Below are positions 1 to 9,567 of a stretch of 35,935 bases of DNA, one piece after another. The position numbers and the translations under genes are program-made. The stretch lies in the NCBI GenBank assembly GCA_003427395.1, contig BFEA01000098.1, positions 873,170 through 909,104 of the forward strand, in the 5' to 3' direction. The first letter of the stretch is position 1; each line of letters opens with the position of its first letter. Under the pieces are notes generated by a model, which worked only from the letters and a program-made list of their open reading frames with translations, searched no databases and was not told the DNA's origin. Source of the stretch: Chara braunii (taxonomy: Eukaryota > Streptophyta > Charophyceae > Charales > Characeae).

Positions 1-77
<77 letters not shown>
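1..77. repeat. (GA)n microsatellite, cut by window edge
   Basis: An uninterrupted GA dinucleotide run fills the first 77 bases and continues past the left edge. The same dinucleotide recurs at 12617-12763, 17399-17478 and 19414-19499, so it is a characteristic simple repeat of this genome. Confidence 0.98.
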
Positions 78-79
<2 letters not shown>

Positions 80-267
80 TGCCAAAACTTCATACATTCC
101 TGTGTTCATTCTCATTCTGATGGAAATTCACTTCTTCAATCACGTACGTTCCCCCTGCCGCGGCGCGTTTGATTGTTAAAAAAAAAACTAAGCTATATTT
201 TTATCTCAATTTCCCCTTTCACTATCTACCTACTACTACTCCGAAGCGTATACAGGGGACTGTACAG

Positions 268-343
268 CCGATTACCTCAGTGGGTAGAGCACCGGTTGCA
301 AATGCACGTTGTGGTTTGAGGTGGTTGGTTCAAAACCCTGCAG
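268..343 (+). repeat. tRNA-like SINE head 1
   Basis: An A-box-like stretch (TACCTCAGTGGGTAGAGC, about 273-290) is followed about 37 bases later by a B-box-like GGTTCAAAACC (327-337), the spacing and order of an internal RNA polymerase III promoter. The flanks do not pair into a proper acceptor stem, so this is not an intact tRNA gene. A tRNA-derived SINE head or decayed tRNA is most likely. No clear poly(A) or 3' tail was found. Confidence 0.5.
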
Positions 344-570
344 CGTCACACATGGACACCGGCGGGCGTTGACTGACGCACGGCTGTACATACTAATCCC
401 TTGGGGGAAGGTGTCCGGTAAGGATTACAGACACTGCCACACCACCAAGGGATTTAGTCCAGATTGTTGTATGTTGGGTCTTGGCCAGGCGTGGGTTGCT
501 GAATGATGTCGGCCACAGTTGTTCTGATGATCTCCCTAGTCTGGCATATCGTACATCGATATCACTTGAA

Positions 571-640
571 ACTGTAGCAAACATGCTAGAGCACAGCTGT
601 TACATGATGATGAACACGGGTTCGAGTCTGGCTCGGGACT
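571..640 (+). repeat. tRNA-like SINE head 2
   Basis: TAGCAAACATGCTAGAG (from 575) resembles an A box, and GGGTTCGAGTC (618-628) is a near-consensus B box with normal spacing. The acceptor stem does not pair well, so I read it as a SINE or tRNA relic rather than a functional tRNA. Confidence 0.45.
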
Positions 641-954
641 TTGGGAGGGGTTCTAGCACAGATAGGCCTGTCATACACAGAACTGTACAACTCTTACAAA
701 TACACAGCTTATGGATGCATTCACATCTTAAGCTCATAGTCATACACACAGTGTACACACATACACACACTGCCTTCAGGTACATACATATACAGCTACA
801 CCACCAGGCTAGGGAGGGTTCACTAATCAGGCAGTAGTCTAGAGTACGATCCAGCGGGCAGAACTGCTTGGTAGTATAGGTGACACTGTAAACGTGGGCT
901 GGGTAGGGTAGGATGCCTGAGGGGAGCTGCCCGGCTTGTCTGGGACTTGTCTAG

Positions 955-1203
955 CCTTGGGTAAGCTAGGACAGTCCGGGCTTGTCCGCTGGGTTGCCTG
1001 GCCTTGATGTCTGTGTCCTATTGGGTCAGTCGTACAATGTTTGGGCCTGGCTCCGTGCGTCAAGGTTCGTTCGATTCCGCTGCAACTAGGGCTGGGCAGG
1101 GGGTTTATTAGCCGTGCGGCTGGTCAGGGACCGGCCCGCCTTGGGTAAGCTAGGACAGTCCGGGCTTGTCCGTTGAGCTGCCTTGCCTTGGTGTCTGTAA
1201 CTG
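955..1203. repeat. Tandem duplication, 184-bp offset
   Basis: A segment of about 65 bases starting CCTTGGGTAAGCTAGGACAG occurs at 955 and again at 1139, with a few substitutions. The material between is not obviously repeated. The function is unknown. Confidence 0.85.
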
Positions 1204-1760
1204 CTATTCTGTCCAAGTCACCCTCTCGTAGGGTGATGATCCTGAGTGATTAACACTGAGGTAGGATAGTAAGAATAGGGGTGCGCTGTGAGGATTGATG
1301 AGAGGATGGGTAGGGAGGTGACCTCACAAATAGAACAATTGTCAGGGCAAAACTGATTGCTGGTTAAGATTGCGACCCTGGAGTGTCTGGAACCTGGCCT
1401 CTACAACAACCTGGGCTTTGTTTAAAATTTTTAAAAAAGCCTATGCAGGGGACCCCTGCAAGCATAGCTACTGCTCACAATTAAGGGGATACATGTTGCC
1501 CCCTGCCCTAATCGGCAGCGGTCAGGGAGTAGGGTGTGGCCGCTGGTGGGGGGGGCTGGCTAACGCAAAGACCGAGCATTTTGCCAATAGCTACGCCTCC
1601 CATCTACTTCCCTCATCCCCCCTCGAGTAGAAGCAGTGACTATGGCCAACACTCTCCCACACATCACACACAACCCACTCAGGATGACACTCACACCCCT
1701 GTTGGCCATAGACCGTACTGATATCGATGACGGGTACCGGTTGGCATTAAGTGCTCCGCA

Positions 1761-1831
1761 GGCGGTCATGGGGCTCGAACCCACAGCCTCCTAAATGCCA
1801 CTTGCTTGCCTAACCAACTCCGCTGGATGCC
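1761..1831 (-). repeat. tRNA-like SINE head 3
   Basis: Read on the minus strand, GGAGTTGGTTAGGC (D-arm/A-box-like) precedes GTGGGTTCGAGCCCCAT, a good T-arm with B box GGTTCGAGCCC. The T stem pairs, but 5' and 3' acceptor bases do not. This is a tRNA-derived repeat or a decayed tRNA. Confidence 0.5.
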
Positions 1832-2432
1832 TACCGCTAACTTTCCGTATCGCCCCTGTTCCTACCTCTATCACTACTTTGTCCCTTGTGCGGCACAGTC
1901 ACAAACACCGCCAACAGTTTTAGCACACAGACTCAGACTTGAACTCAGGCAAACACATATAGCATATGTACACTGGCCGCTGATCACGTACATACTCAAA
2001 ACAAAGCAAAGTACCGTAAAACAGACTCAGGGCATACTCACGCGAGGACTTTCCCCAATATATATGACCGAGTTCCCGACCTGGAAAAGATGCACCTAAC
2101 GTGTAGTACGTCCGCAAAGTAGTGGAAAACGTCCTATTGTGCGTATGCCCCCAGAATCGGAATTCTCAACAGTCAGATCAAAAGGGCAGCATTTTCTCCG
2201 AAAGTGCAGAATTCTCAAACTGCAACGGTGCAGATCATTGCAGCTGTTAGCAATGGGTTGCTTTTGAGTTTAAAGTTGCAAATTGCTGTTCTTAATGAGT
2301 GTGCTTTTCATGTTTTTTGTTTTCACTGCTAGTGTAAATGGGGGTTCTTTCTTTTATCGTTGGTAAACATTTGGGAGCTAGTGACAGGGGAAGGAGTTTG
2401 TTTTTTTCTCGGAAGGAAAACACTCTTTTATG

Positions 2433-2453
2433 TTTAGGGTTTAGGGTTTAGGG
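2433..2453 (+). repeat. Interstitial TTTAGGG telomere-type repeat
   Basis: Three perfect consecutive TTTAGGG units, the plant/green-lineage telomere repeat, sit inside ordinary sequence. Short internal arrays are common in plant genomes, for example in telo-boxes or at healed breaks. Confidence 0.9.
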
Positions 2454-2707
2454 TATGGATGGCCGAAGGATTGGGGAGAGACGGTAAAAGTGGGGGTGTA
2501 ATCAAACTGTCTTAAGATCTGCGAACAGTCCTTTCTTTTCTATAATTGCCTTGGGGGAAGGTGGTGGGAGGAAAAAGTATCAGGTAAGGGTTTGGGGGAG
2601 GGTGTCCAGCGGGGGTGTGGAGGCATGGGGCAATTGTCTGCCATGCACATTTGATATCCTCCCAGGCAGGACAAGATGGGATCGAAGCAGCTGCGGCAGT
2701 AACTGAA

Positions 2708-3071
2708 GAAACACTTCAAGGAAGATGGGCAGCAGACACCTATGCGAGCAAGGGATCAAAACACTGGATCAGCAACTACAGCAAGACGGGGTTTGATTGG
2801 ATGACCACAAAACTGAAGGAACCCTACTTGAAGAAGTGCAGCCTGGACCTTGTGACAAGCCAATTGTCAGCAGAGGAGAGGGTGAGTTGAAGCAGCACTT
2901 CAAGGAAGAAGGACCGCTGACACCCATGCGAGCAAGGGATCTAAACACTGCATCTGGAACTGCAGCGAGACAAGGTTTGATGGGATGGCCACAAAACTGA
3001 AGGAACCCTTCTTGAAGAAACACAGCCTGTACTTTGTGACAAGGCATTGTCAGCAGAGAAGGGGGTGAGGA
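2708..3071. repeat. Two-copy tandem repeat, 184-bp period
   Basis: The segment containing CACTTCAAGGAAGA begins at 2712 and again at 2896. The two copies stay alignable through AAAACTGAAGGAACCC, CTTGAAGAA and TTGTCAGCAGAG, with scattered substitutions and a few indels. Reading frames across it carry stops in both copies, so it is not an obvious coding repeat. Origin not recognised. Confidence 0.85.
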
Positions 3072-4712
3072 GGTTGGATGGAGTCCAGCAGGAGAAGCAC
3101 GTTGTTAGTTTGCTGCAGGGTGGAGAGGAAGGGTACCAGCAATAGCAGTCGGTCAGCAGTTTGATGGTGGTATCGAGGGGCGTGTAAAGGGAGCTAAGGG
3201 AGAACCCGAGACACCCACAGGTTGTCAATAACAAGGACTCTGACACTCAGGCGGTGTCACAGAGGAGGCCGATGGTATAGTCACCTGCAACAAGCAGATC
3301 AGTCACCTGCTCGACAACTGGATGACATGTGCCAATCAGCCATTCAATACGCCTGAGAACGAGTTCTTCTTGAGTCAGTCAATAGGATCAATAGAGGCAA
3401 TCCAACTTTGCTATTGTGCAAAAGGGGTGACACAAGGACGAAGAGACAGGAAACTCAGTACAAAAGGATGAAAGAGGAAGGCAAGGCCGTTGTGAAGAAG
3501 TGTGAGAGGACCGGCTGAATGATTCAAATGAACGGGCTTGGAAATGGGCTCCACAATGTCCACATGTCCCCGGACAAAGAGTTGGTAGCCAGCACTGCTG
3601 GCCTCACCCGATGACTTCACCAATCAAAGTCCACCTGTATGCCAGCGTGGATGTTATTCTCAGCATAAGCCGTGATTGGTTGGGTATGAAAGATCAGGAG
3701 TGACAATTTTCTCCAGTTGTTGATTGTGATGGAACTTAATGCCAAAGGGCATAAAATTATCTGCCTGGCGAATTGATGAGAAGAGCGAGCACTGGCATGC
3801 GGCTGCGCTACCTGTTGGCACATGGCAGCAGGCGGGCAATGGGAAACAGAGTGGTGTTTTGGATGTGCCCCCTGCTCCCAAGGCAGGATCTCCATAGCTG
3901 GTCTTGTCTATCAAAAGAACATGGGAGATGGGGTCAGCGCTACGTGGGCAACTGCAGAGATCGGGCAGAGGTAGGCTTCGTTGACATCTGGTAGTAGCAT
4001 GTAATGGTGGCATGATGGACGTCGGTTCGTGGTGAACAGAGGGCGAGCTGTTGAAGCGAGGCCGGCTACAGAATCAGGTCTGACAGGGGAAGGTGCATCG
4101 TGGCGTGGTGTTTCCGTTGATTGGGCGGATTGGATGGCTGCATCGTTGTTCTCATACTCACCGTCAGCTGGAGTGGTGGTTCTCCATTGTAGTCCTTATC
4201 GTCAAACATCCCTTAAGCACGGTGTTATCATTCATGTTAGAGGAAGGGCATGTAATCCCATCCGTGGGAGATGGGCTTCAACTGTGAGATCATTCTGTAG
4301 TTCATGGCTTGCAAGAGTGAGGACATTGTGGAGATGGGGTTTGTAAAAAAAAAAAGAAAGAACAAAAGGGTGGCAGTCTTGAGATATATCCACAGGTGAC
4401 TGGCCCCAGGTCATGCGAAATTGTTCTGGAAGTTATTGTAGATTATATGTCATGATCATGGCTTATTGAACCTCCTGATTGAGCTTATGTTGTGACAGGT
4501 ATATTGAGTTTTTAAGCCGTATCATGAAATTGAGGGTCTCAACCCTCATCGGCCTTGTAATCAAGCCATGAATATGATGATACTGACTGAGCACTCAACC
4601 TGAGAGCTCTTTTGTTTGGATGTGTATTGGGTGTGTCCTGACCGGCCGCAGCAGGACCTTAGCAGCCCACTTCCACTTGGCCCGATGCTCTCGCATTGCT
4701 ACGGGTTAGAGG
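3072..4712. other. Intergenic sequence, no gene recognised
   Basis: Open frames of up to about 117 codons overlap on both strands and show no domain or motif I recognise. An A-run with flanking A-rich sequence lies at about 4346-4370. The only structured item I can support is a 43-base segment at 4256-4298 that recurs at 14026-14068. Probably decayed transposon sequence. Confidence 0.5.
4256..4298. repeat. Dispersed repeat segment, copy A
   Basis: TCCCATCCGT followed by TTCAACTGTGAGATCAT is shared in the same order and length with 14026-14068, with only scattered substitutions over 43 bases. The two copies flank element 1 but lie well outside its LTRs, so they represent a separate repeat family. 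Confidence 0.6.
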
Positions 4713-4717
4713 GTGCC
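4713..4717. repeat. Target-site duplication of element 1, left
   Basis: GTGCC lies directly outside the left LTR; GCGCC (13854-13858) lies directly outside the right LTR. Five-base target duplications are standard for Ty3/gypsy integration; one mismatch is consistent with age. Confidence 0.65.
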
Positions 4718-5139
4718 TGCAATCAGACTCATACATGCAAACAGATGGTGACTCACAGCACCCACTCAAATCTCAGAGATATGGAGACCGAGAACACAGT
4801 TCAGATGCAAACTTGCTTCAACAGGCTATGGCGCATCAGTGCCTGTACATCCCAACTCTCGATACTATCCAACACCACTGTTCACACACACTCAACTCTG
4901 GATCACCCTGAATACTCCTTCGCATGCATTCACTGTATCACGCACTCGCACACCCTCGCTAACTCCTAACACTAGCTATGGCGGATATGGCCGCTGGCTA
5001 CTACTGCCTATGAGCACTCTGCCCTCTTCAGCCCACTTCGACTTCGGGCAACCTGCATACCAGCTTGCACAAGACGCTGAGGCAGCACTTCCGCATGGCT
5101 TACGCAACGAATGAATGAATGGCTGGGCGCTGCCTCTTG

Positions 5140-5146
5140 ATTTATA
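5140..5146 (-). promoter_or_regulatory. TATA box of element 1 3' LTR
   Basis: TATAAAT on the element strand, conserved at 13339-13345 in the other LTR. It lies between the U3 tandem repeats and the R-U5 part, as expected for the retrotransposon promoter. Transcription would start roughly 30 bases further along the minus strand; the exact start is inferred. Confidence 0.6.
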
Positions 5147-5361
5147 CTTCTGTAAGTCGTTGGTCTGCCCTTTTCCACCGGGCCCATGGTGCACACAGTC
5201 CCTCATGGTACTTGCTGACTGTGCACAGTGAGACTGGGACTGGGTACCACTGACTAAGAGAAGTTGGACTCACCACTTGCCCACTTGCCTCTGACTAAGC
5301 GTGAGAAACTCTTGAAAGGCCACTTCCGGACCATCCGGAAGTTTGTGGACTTGGCCTTTTG

Positions 5362-5454
5362 GGACTGTAGCAGGTACGACCTTGACCTTTCAGGACTGTA
5401 GCAGCTACGACCTTGACCTTTCAGGACTGTAGCGGCTACAACCTTGACCTTTCC
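5362..5454. repeat. Three 31-bp U3 tandem repeats (3' LTR)
   Basis: Three units starting GGACTGTAGC at 5362, 5393 and 5424, each containing CCTTGACCTTTC. They sit upstream of the TATA box in the element's own orientation, the usual place for LTR enhancer repeats. The homologous place in the 5' LTR has two units (13560-13621). Confidence 0.9.
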
Positions 5455-5685
5455 GAAATGCTACAGCTAAGACCTCTACACAGCTATGACCCCTACTCGA
5501 CAGACCTACAGATTGAACCCCTACAACTACACAGACCTACGACAGACAACACCGAACTACCAAAATACAGGTTGCAGGTTCAAACACTCGGGGGTCGACT
5601 CGATACTGTACACGGGCAAGGTAAGGTCTGGGGATCAAACTCTAGGGCCCGCATCTGTGACTGCAAAAAGATGAAAACCGTTTCA

Positions 5686-5697
5686 CTCCCGCCGGCC
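5686..5697 (-). other. Polypurine tract of element 1
   Basis: On the element strand a G/C-purine-rich stretch ending GGCGGGAG lies immediately before the 3' LTR start TGAAACGG, where plus-strand DNA priming occurs. It directly follows the integrase stop codon and is interrupted by pyrimidines, so it is a weak tract. Confidence 0.6.
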
Positions 5698-7300
5698 TAA
5701 ATTCGAGGTCCTCCGAGAATACTCCAGTCTAAGACAGGACCTTTTGCTTTCTTATCTCTTTTGCATGCCCGGACTACTTCGGGAGCTGTCTCTAGAAGTT
5801 CTGTTCGTGTAAACCAGCGGTCGTCCTCTGGTTCCTGAAAAGCGAATCTGACCTTATACTGTTTCTGTGGACGACCCCTACCTCCTGTTCTGAAAACATC
5901 TTCACCTACGATGCCATCAATGTCGAACTTTCCATCCATGTGCGGAGGGATCATGGATCTCCGTGATGGAAACTGTTGGCTGGTGATACAAGGCAACAAC
6001 TTGACGCATGAAACACCGGGTAGGTGTGGAGGTGTGCTGGAATTTCGATGGTGTAGGACGGTCCATCCTCTCCACCCTTGTGAGATGTTCTCCTCAGGAG
6101 CAAACTCCTTAGATTTGACCCAGACGAAGTCGCCAACTTGAAATTGTGAGGGGCGATGGTGCTTATTAGCTTGCTCTATCATTCTGTGCTGGGCTTTATG
6201 AAGTTATCTACAACGGTAGCTCTCTTTCTCGTGCTGTATCGCAAACTCTTGTGTGCCGGGCAGTAGCCTCTGAATCTGATCCCGGTTGAGTCCCTCAAAT
6301 GGTCTGCGCGATCTAAAGGACTTGTGCAGTTCGTTGGGAGTGCGACACGTGGCTAAGTGCACGCTGTTATTGTATGCACCGGCTACCTTTGGGAGCATCT
6401 CATCCCAATTGATCTGATCGGGCCTAATGTACATTCTAAGAACTTGTTGCAGGATCTTGTTCATCTGTTCAGTCTGACCGTTGGCCTCAGGATGACGGCC
6501 AGATGACATCAACAACTTTGAACCATAAAATTTCATCAGTTCCTGCCAGATGACATCAACAACTTTGAACCATAAACTTTCATCAGTTCCTGCCAGTTCT
6601 GACTGGTAAACCTGGTGTCTCTGTCACTAACTATTGACAGTTGTATACCATGTTCACTGACCCAATGGTCAAAGAACTTCTGAACTACTAAGTCTGTTCG
6701 TGCTTCTGCAGGCAGAGGAACAAAAACTGCATACTTGCTAAACCTATTAACTATGACCATGACTTGGCTTTTGTCGTGCCTACTCTTGACACTAGTGTCC
6801 ATAAATTCAACGGACACAAAGTCTCCTGGTCTGCCGGGAATAGGCAAAGGTCTGAGAAGACCTAGAGGAGCACGCGTAGTTGTCTTATTTCTCTGACAGA
6901 CTTTACAACTGCGTACATATTCTATGCAGTTGGCCTTCATACCGGGCCATATATACGCGCGCATGAGGTTGGCGAGTGTCTTTGCCAACCAAAGTCTCCC
7001 TCTGTGTCGTGGCATTCCCCTAAGATCAAACTACAGATCTTCTCACTGTTAGGAACACACAAACGGTCCACTACATTAGTCTTCTCAAATAGTAGCCCAT
7101 CAGTAGTGCGGTAGTCTGGTTCGGACTCTGCGGCATCCTTAACTCTCTTGAGCAGGTCACTATAGATAGGATCCTGCGCATATGCTTCTCTAACTTTCTG
7201 TTGCAGGTCTCTCCCTATATCCAACTAGTGAACTATCGCTCCAAAGTAATCAGCTCTCCTACTTAGAGCGTCTGCAACTACATTGTACTTGCCTTTGACT
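5697..7300 (-). pseudogene. Element 1 integrase with chromodomain-like C-terminus (broken)
   Basis: Integrase inserts the cDNA into the host genome. The HHCC zinc-binding part lies at about 6900-7030 (one His region, then CKVCQRNK); the second His position reads D in EGDFG. The catalytic core follows, with VEFMDT (first Asp), IVSDRDTRF (second Asp) and GQTEQ (Glu), so all three acidic residues can be seen, but not in one frame. Breaks include a frame change near 7010, a 47-bp tandem duplication at 6498-6591, another frame change near 6190, and loss of about 17 codons after EENISQ (near 6090) relative to element 3. The C-terminal 60 residues (QYKVRFAF, RWFTRTELL, APEVVRA) resemble a chromodomain, which in chromoviruses steers integration to chromatin. 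Confidence 0.85.
6498..6591. repeat. 47-bp tandem duplication inside integrase core
   Basis: GCCAGATGACATCAACAACT begins at 6498 and again at 6545; the two 47-bp copies differ by one base. Because 47 is not a multiple of three, it shifts the integrase frame between the second Asp and the Glu motif. Confidence 0.95.
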
Positions 7301-7308
7301 GGCTTAAG

Positions 7309-7508
7309 CCACCAGTACTCGGCCCAGCTATCGGCCGCGGCGCTTTCCCGTTAACGCGCCTCGCCTTTAGGGCTTCGGGGTACCGGACCAGAATGGCTGG
7401 AAGCGCCAGCCAACAATTTTTCAAAACAGTACCCCGGCGCTTTGACAGAAATTGGCGCGGAAGGGGCATTCCAAGCTTGGCATCGATAGCTGGGCCAAGT
7501 ACTGGTGG
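7309..7508. mobile_element. 200-bp foldback MITE inside element 1
   Basis: Terminal inverted repeats of 25 bp start CCACCAGTACT (7309-7333) and end AGTACTGGTGG (7484-7508), with one mismatch. Inside, CGGGGTAC pairs with GTACCCCG, and a central TGGCTGG / CCAGCCA closes the hairpin, so nearly the whole insert folds back. CTTAAG (7303-7308) and TTTAAG (7509-7514) flank it as a probable 6-bp target duplication. Removing it restores continuity of the RNase H-to-integrase connection seen in related elements. It has no coding capacity, so it would need a transposase from elsewhere. The superfamily is not assigned. Confidence 0.85.
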
Positions 7509-7512
7509 TTTA

Positions 7513-8835
7513 AGCTCAAAGTCATATTGATCTATCTTTGTGGCCCACCTAGTACGCTTAGGTGTCATCTTGGTCTGTGTCTTCAACCACCTTAGAGTCT
7601 CGTGGTCTAAATAAACTTTGAAGTGCCTCCCAAGCAAGTAGTGTTTCCAGTGGTCTAGAGCTTGCCTGAGAGCGTAGAGTTCCCTCTCATAAGTAGATGT
7701 CGCTACCTTTTTTGAAGGCATCCTAGCGGACATGAACTCTATGGGCCTATACCCATTGCCATCATCTTGCTGTAAAACAGCACCTATACCGTACTGACTT
7801 GCGTCCATCGTGGCGACAAAAGGTAAGGATGGATCAGCTACCTTGAGGACTGGGTACTCTATCAAGGCCCGCTTTAACTTTTTTAGGGCTGATGGACAGT
7901 CTTTGTCCCACTTCCAAATTGCCATTTTCCTTAGCAACCTGCAAAGGGGAGCGGCGATAGTGGAGAAATTCCTTACAAACTTCCTATAATAGTTGGCTAG
8001 GCCTAAGAACGACCGCAACTCTGTCAATGTGCGGGGCGTTGGCCAATCTCTGATCGCCACTACTTTGTTGTCCTCAGGTTTTATGCCGTCTCCATCTAAG
8101 ATGTGGCCCAAGTACAAAACTATTGTCTTGGCCGACTCGCACTTCTTCGCCTTAATCTTGAAGTTTGCTTCCCTCAGCTTCTCCAAGACCTGCGTCAGAT
8201 GGCCCTCATGCTCCTGGAGGGTCTTGCTAAAAACTAAAATATCATCTAAGTACAGCAAAACCAACCTATCTAACCAAGGCCTAAACAGACCATTCATACA
8301 ACACTGGAATGTAGCTGGTGCATTGGTTAGTCCAAAGGGCATCACTATAAACTCATAATCCCCATATCTAGTTCCGAATGTTGTCTTATGCTGATCATCA
8401 GGATGAACCTCTATCTGATGATAGCCAAATTTCAAATCTATCTTTGAGAAATATTTGCAGCCCTGCATCGGATCCAACAAATCATCTATACGGGGCATTG
8501 GTTCTGCATTCTTCACTGTAATAGCGTTAAGACCTCTATAGTCGATACACATTCGAAGCTCTCCCTCCTCCTTAAAGACGAAAAGAACAGGTGCTCCAAA
8601 TGGAGACAAACTGGGCCTAATCCAACTTCTCAAGGAGCTCATCCAACTGCTTACGCAGCTCCTCTAACTCCTTTGGGGACATTCTGTAGATAGCTCCCTT
8701 AAAGGTCCTACTGCCAGGCTCTATCTCAATACGATGATGGATAGGCTGATGCACTACTCCTGTAGGCGACTTAGCTAAGTATGTATACTCCTCCAACAGC
8801 TTGGCAATAGCAGGGTCTATGGGTTCTTCTTCTTA
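7513..8835 (-). pseudogene. Element 1 reverse transcriptase and RNase H
   Basis: The main open frame runs 8642-7278; the preceding part of RT (KSPTGVVHQ, EPGSRTF, YRMSPKELEELRKQ) lies in another frame at about 8645-8835, so one frameshift separates them near 8640. RT motifs are well kept: LRMCIDYRGLNAIT, FSKIDLKFGYHQI (first catalytic Asp), PFGLTNAPATFQ and YLDDILVFS (8241-8252, both catalytic Asp present), then FLGLANYYRKF. RNase H follows with VATMDASQYGIGAVL, YERELYAL and YLDHETLRWL. The enzyme copies the element RNA into DNA and degrades the template. Past RNase H the frame runs into the MITE at 7508, so its last residues are MITE-encoded. Confidence 0.93.
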
Positions 8836-8927
8836 AGGCTCACTGACCGGCCTAACAGAGGCGACAAAAAATGTTCTTCTAATTGCTCCTTTTTTACTAA
8901 ACGCACGAACGCGGGAGCACTGAGACA

Positions 8928-9404
8928 TCAATGTGCTAGAGAGTTGTCTACTCCTGACATATGAAACAGGCGAGCAGTGTTAACTTCACCTGATGGACTA
9001 GGGAGCCTACACTCATGCTCTCTCAAGTGGAGTGTGGCCCCTGTTGCCTCTCCGCAGTCCATTCCTAGGACCATGTCGAAAGGAAGGTTGTCCTCTACGA
9101 GGAAAGTCAGGGAGTGGAGAACTTTCTCCACCTTCCCATCCTTCTCTAGGCGAAAGTTCGCCTGGACTCCCTCAACGTAATCTTTGACTCGCATAGTGCG
9201 ATTGTCTGCGAGGATACTAACTATAGGGTCTTCTAGCTTTTGGACTTTCAAGCCCAGCTTTAGCTTCTGCAGCGCCTTTCTACTAATATAACTACGGGTG
9301 GCCCCAATGTCTATAAGGGCCCCTACTCTTCCTCTGAAGACTTCTACATCTACTAGTACAAGATGTCCTTTACTCTCTTTCTTCATTTTGGCCAAGGTCG
9401 GCAT
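8928..9404 (-). CDS. Element 1 aspartic protease (retropepsin-like)
   Basis: A 158-codon open frame whose core reads GALIDIGATRSYIS, equivalent to the D-S/T-G-A active site of retropepsins; the Ser/Thr is Ile here, which would probably impair catalysis. Downstream, ILADN, VEGV and FDMVLGMDC match the rest of the fold (flap region and the hydrophobic-hydrophobic-Gly strand). In the intact element it would release gag and pol products. It follows the gag zinc knuckle and precedes RT, as in Ty3/gypsy pol. Whether it was translated as a gag-pol fusion cannot be told because frames are disturbed on both sides. Confidence 0.85.
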   Translation of the reverse strand: MPTLAKMKKESKGHLVLVDVEVFRGRVGALIDIGATRSYISRKALQKLKLGLKVQKLEDPIVSILADNRTMRVKDYVEGVQANFRLEKDGKVEKVLHSLTFLVEDNLPFDMVLGMDCGEATGATLHLREHECRLPSPSGEVNTARLFHMSGVDNSLAH

Positions 9405-9567
9405 TCTTTCCTTCAGTTCCTCTCCCAGGCCTGTGAGGGAAGTGCCTAGAGAGACTCTAACACAAGCAGTCTCTCGACAGTGGTCTAGGCACTGACCATC
9501 AACCTCTGTCGTAGGCTCGTGTGGTTTGGGAGTTCCCCTCTGGTGCGCGCACTCTTTTCCACATGGC

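Larger units (their letters stand above)
78..2432. other. Intergenic repeat-derived sequence, no gene recognised
   Basis: Apart from the tRNA-like heads and the tandem duplication listed separately, I see no open frame with recognisable protein content. The open frames here are short, overlap on both strands and look like chance. CA/TACA-rich stretches occur around 735-800. The interval is best read as decayed SINE and other repeat remnants. Confidence 0.6.
4718..5685 (-). repeat. Element 1 3' LTR (968 bp)
   Basis: Matches 12887-13853 over its full length with scattered substitutions and small indels. On the plus strand it starts TGCAATCAGACTC and ends CCGTTTCA, so on the element strand it runs TGAAACGG to TGCA. 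Near its U5 end it lacks about 17 bases present in the 5' LTR (after CAGACTC). It carries three copies of a 31-bp U3 repeat, where the 5' LTR has two. The LTRs are clearly no longer identical, so the insertion is not recent. Confidence 0.95.

Noticed and set aside
268-343. Functional tRNA gene
   Set aside because: A and B boxes are present but the acceptor stem and anticodon arm do not fold convincingly; the same holds for 571, 1761 and 13935.
1900-1960. Fifth tRNA-like B box (GAGTTCAAGTCTG, minus strand)
   Set aside because: No convincing A box at the right distance.
5560-5640. B-box-like GGTTCAAAC and GAGTTTGATCCCC within the element 1 LTR
   Set aside because: No partner A box; explained as ordinary LTR sequence present in both LTR copies.
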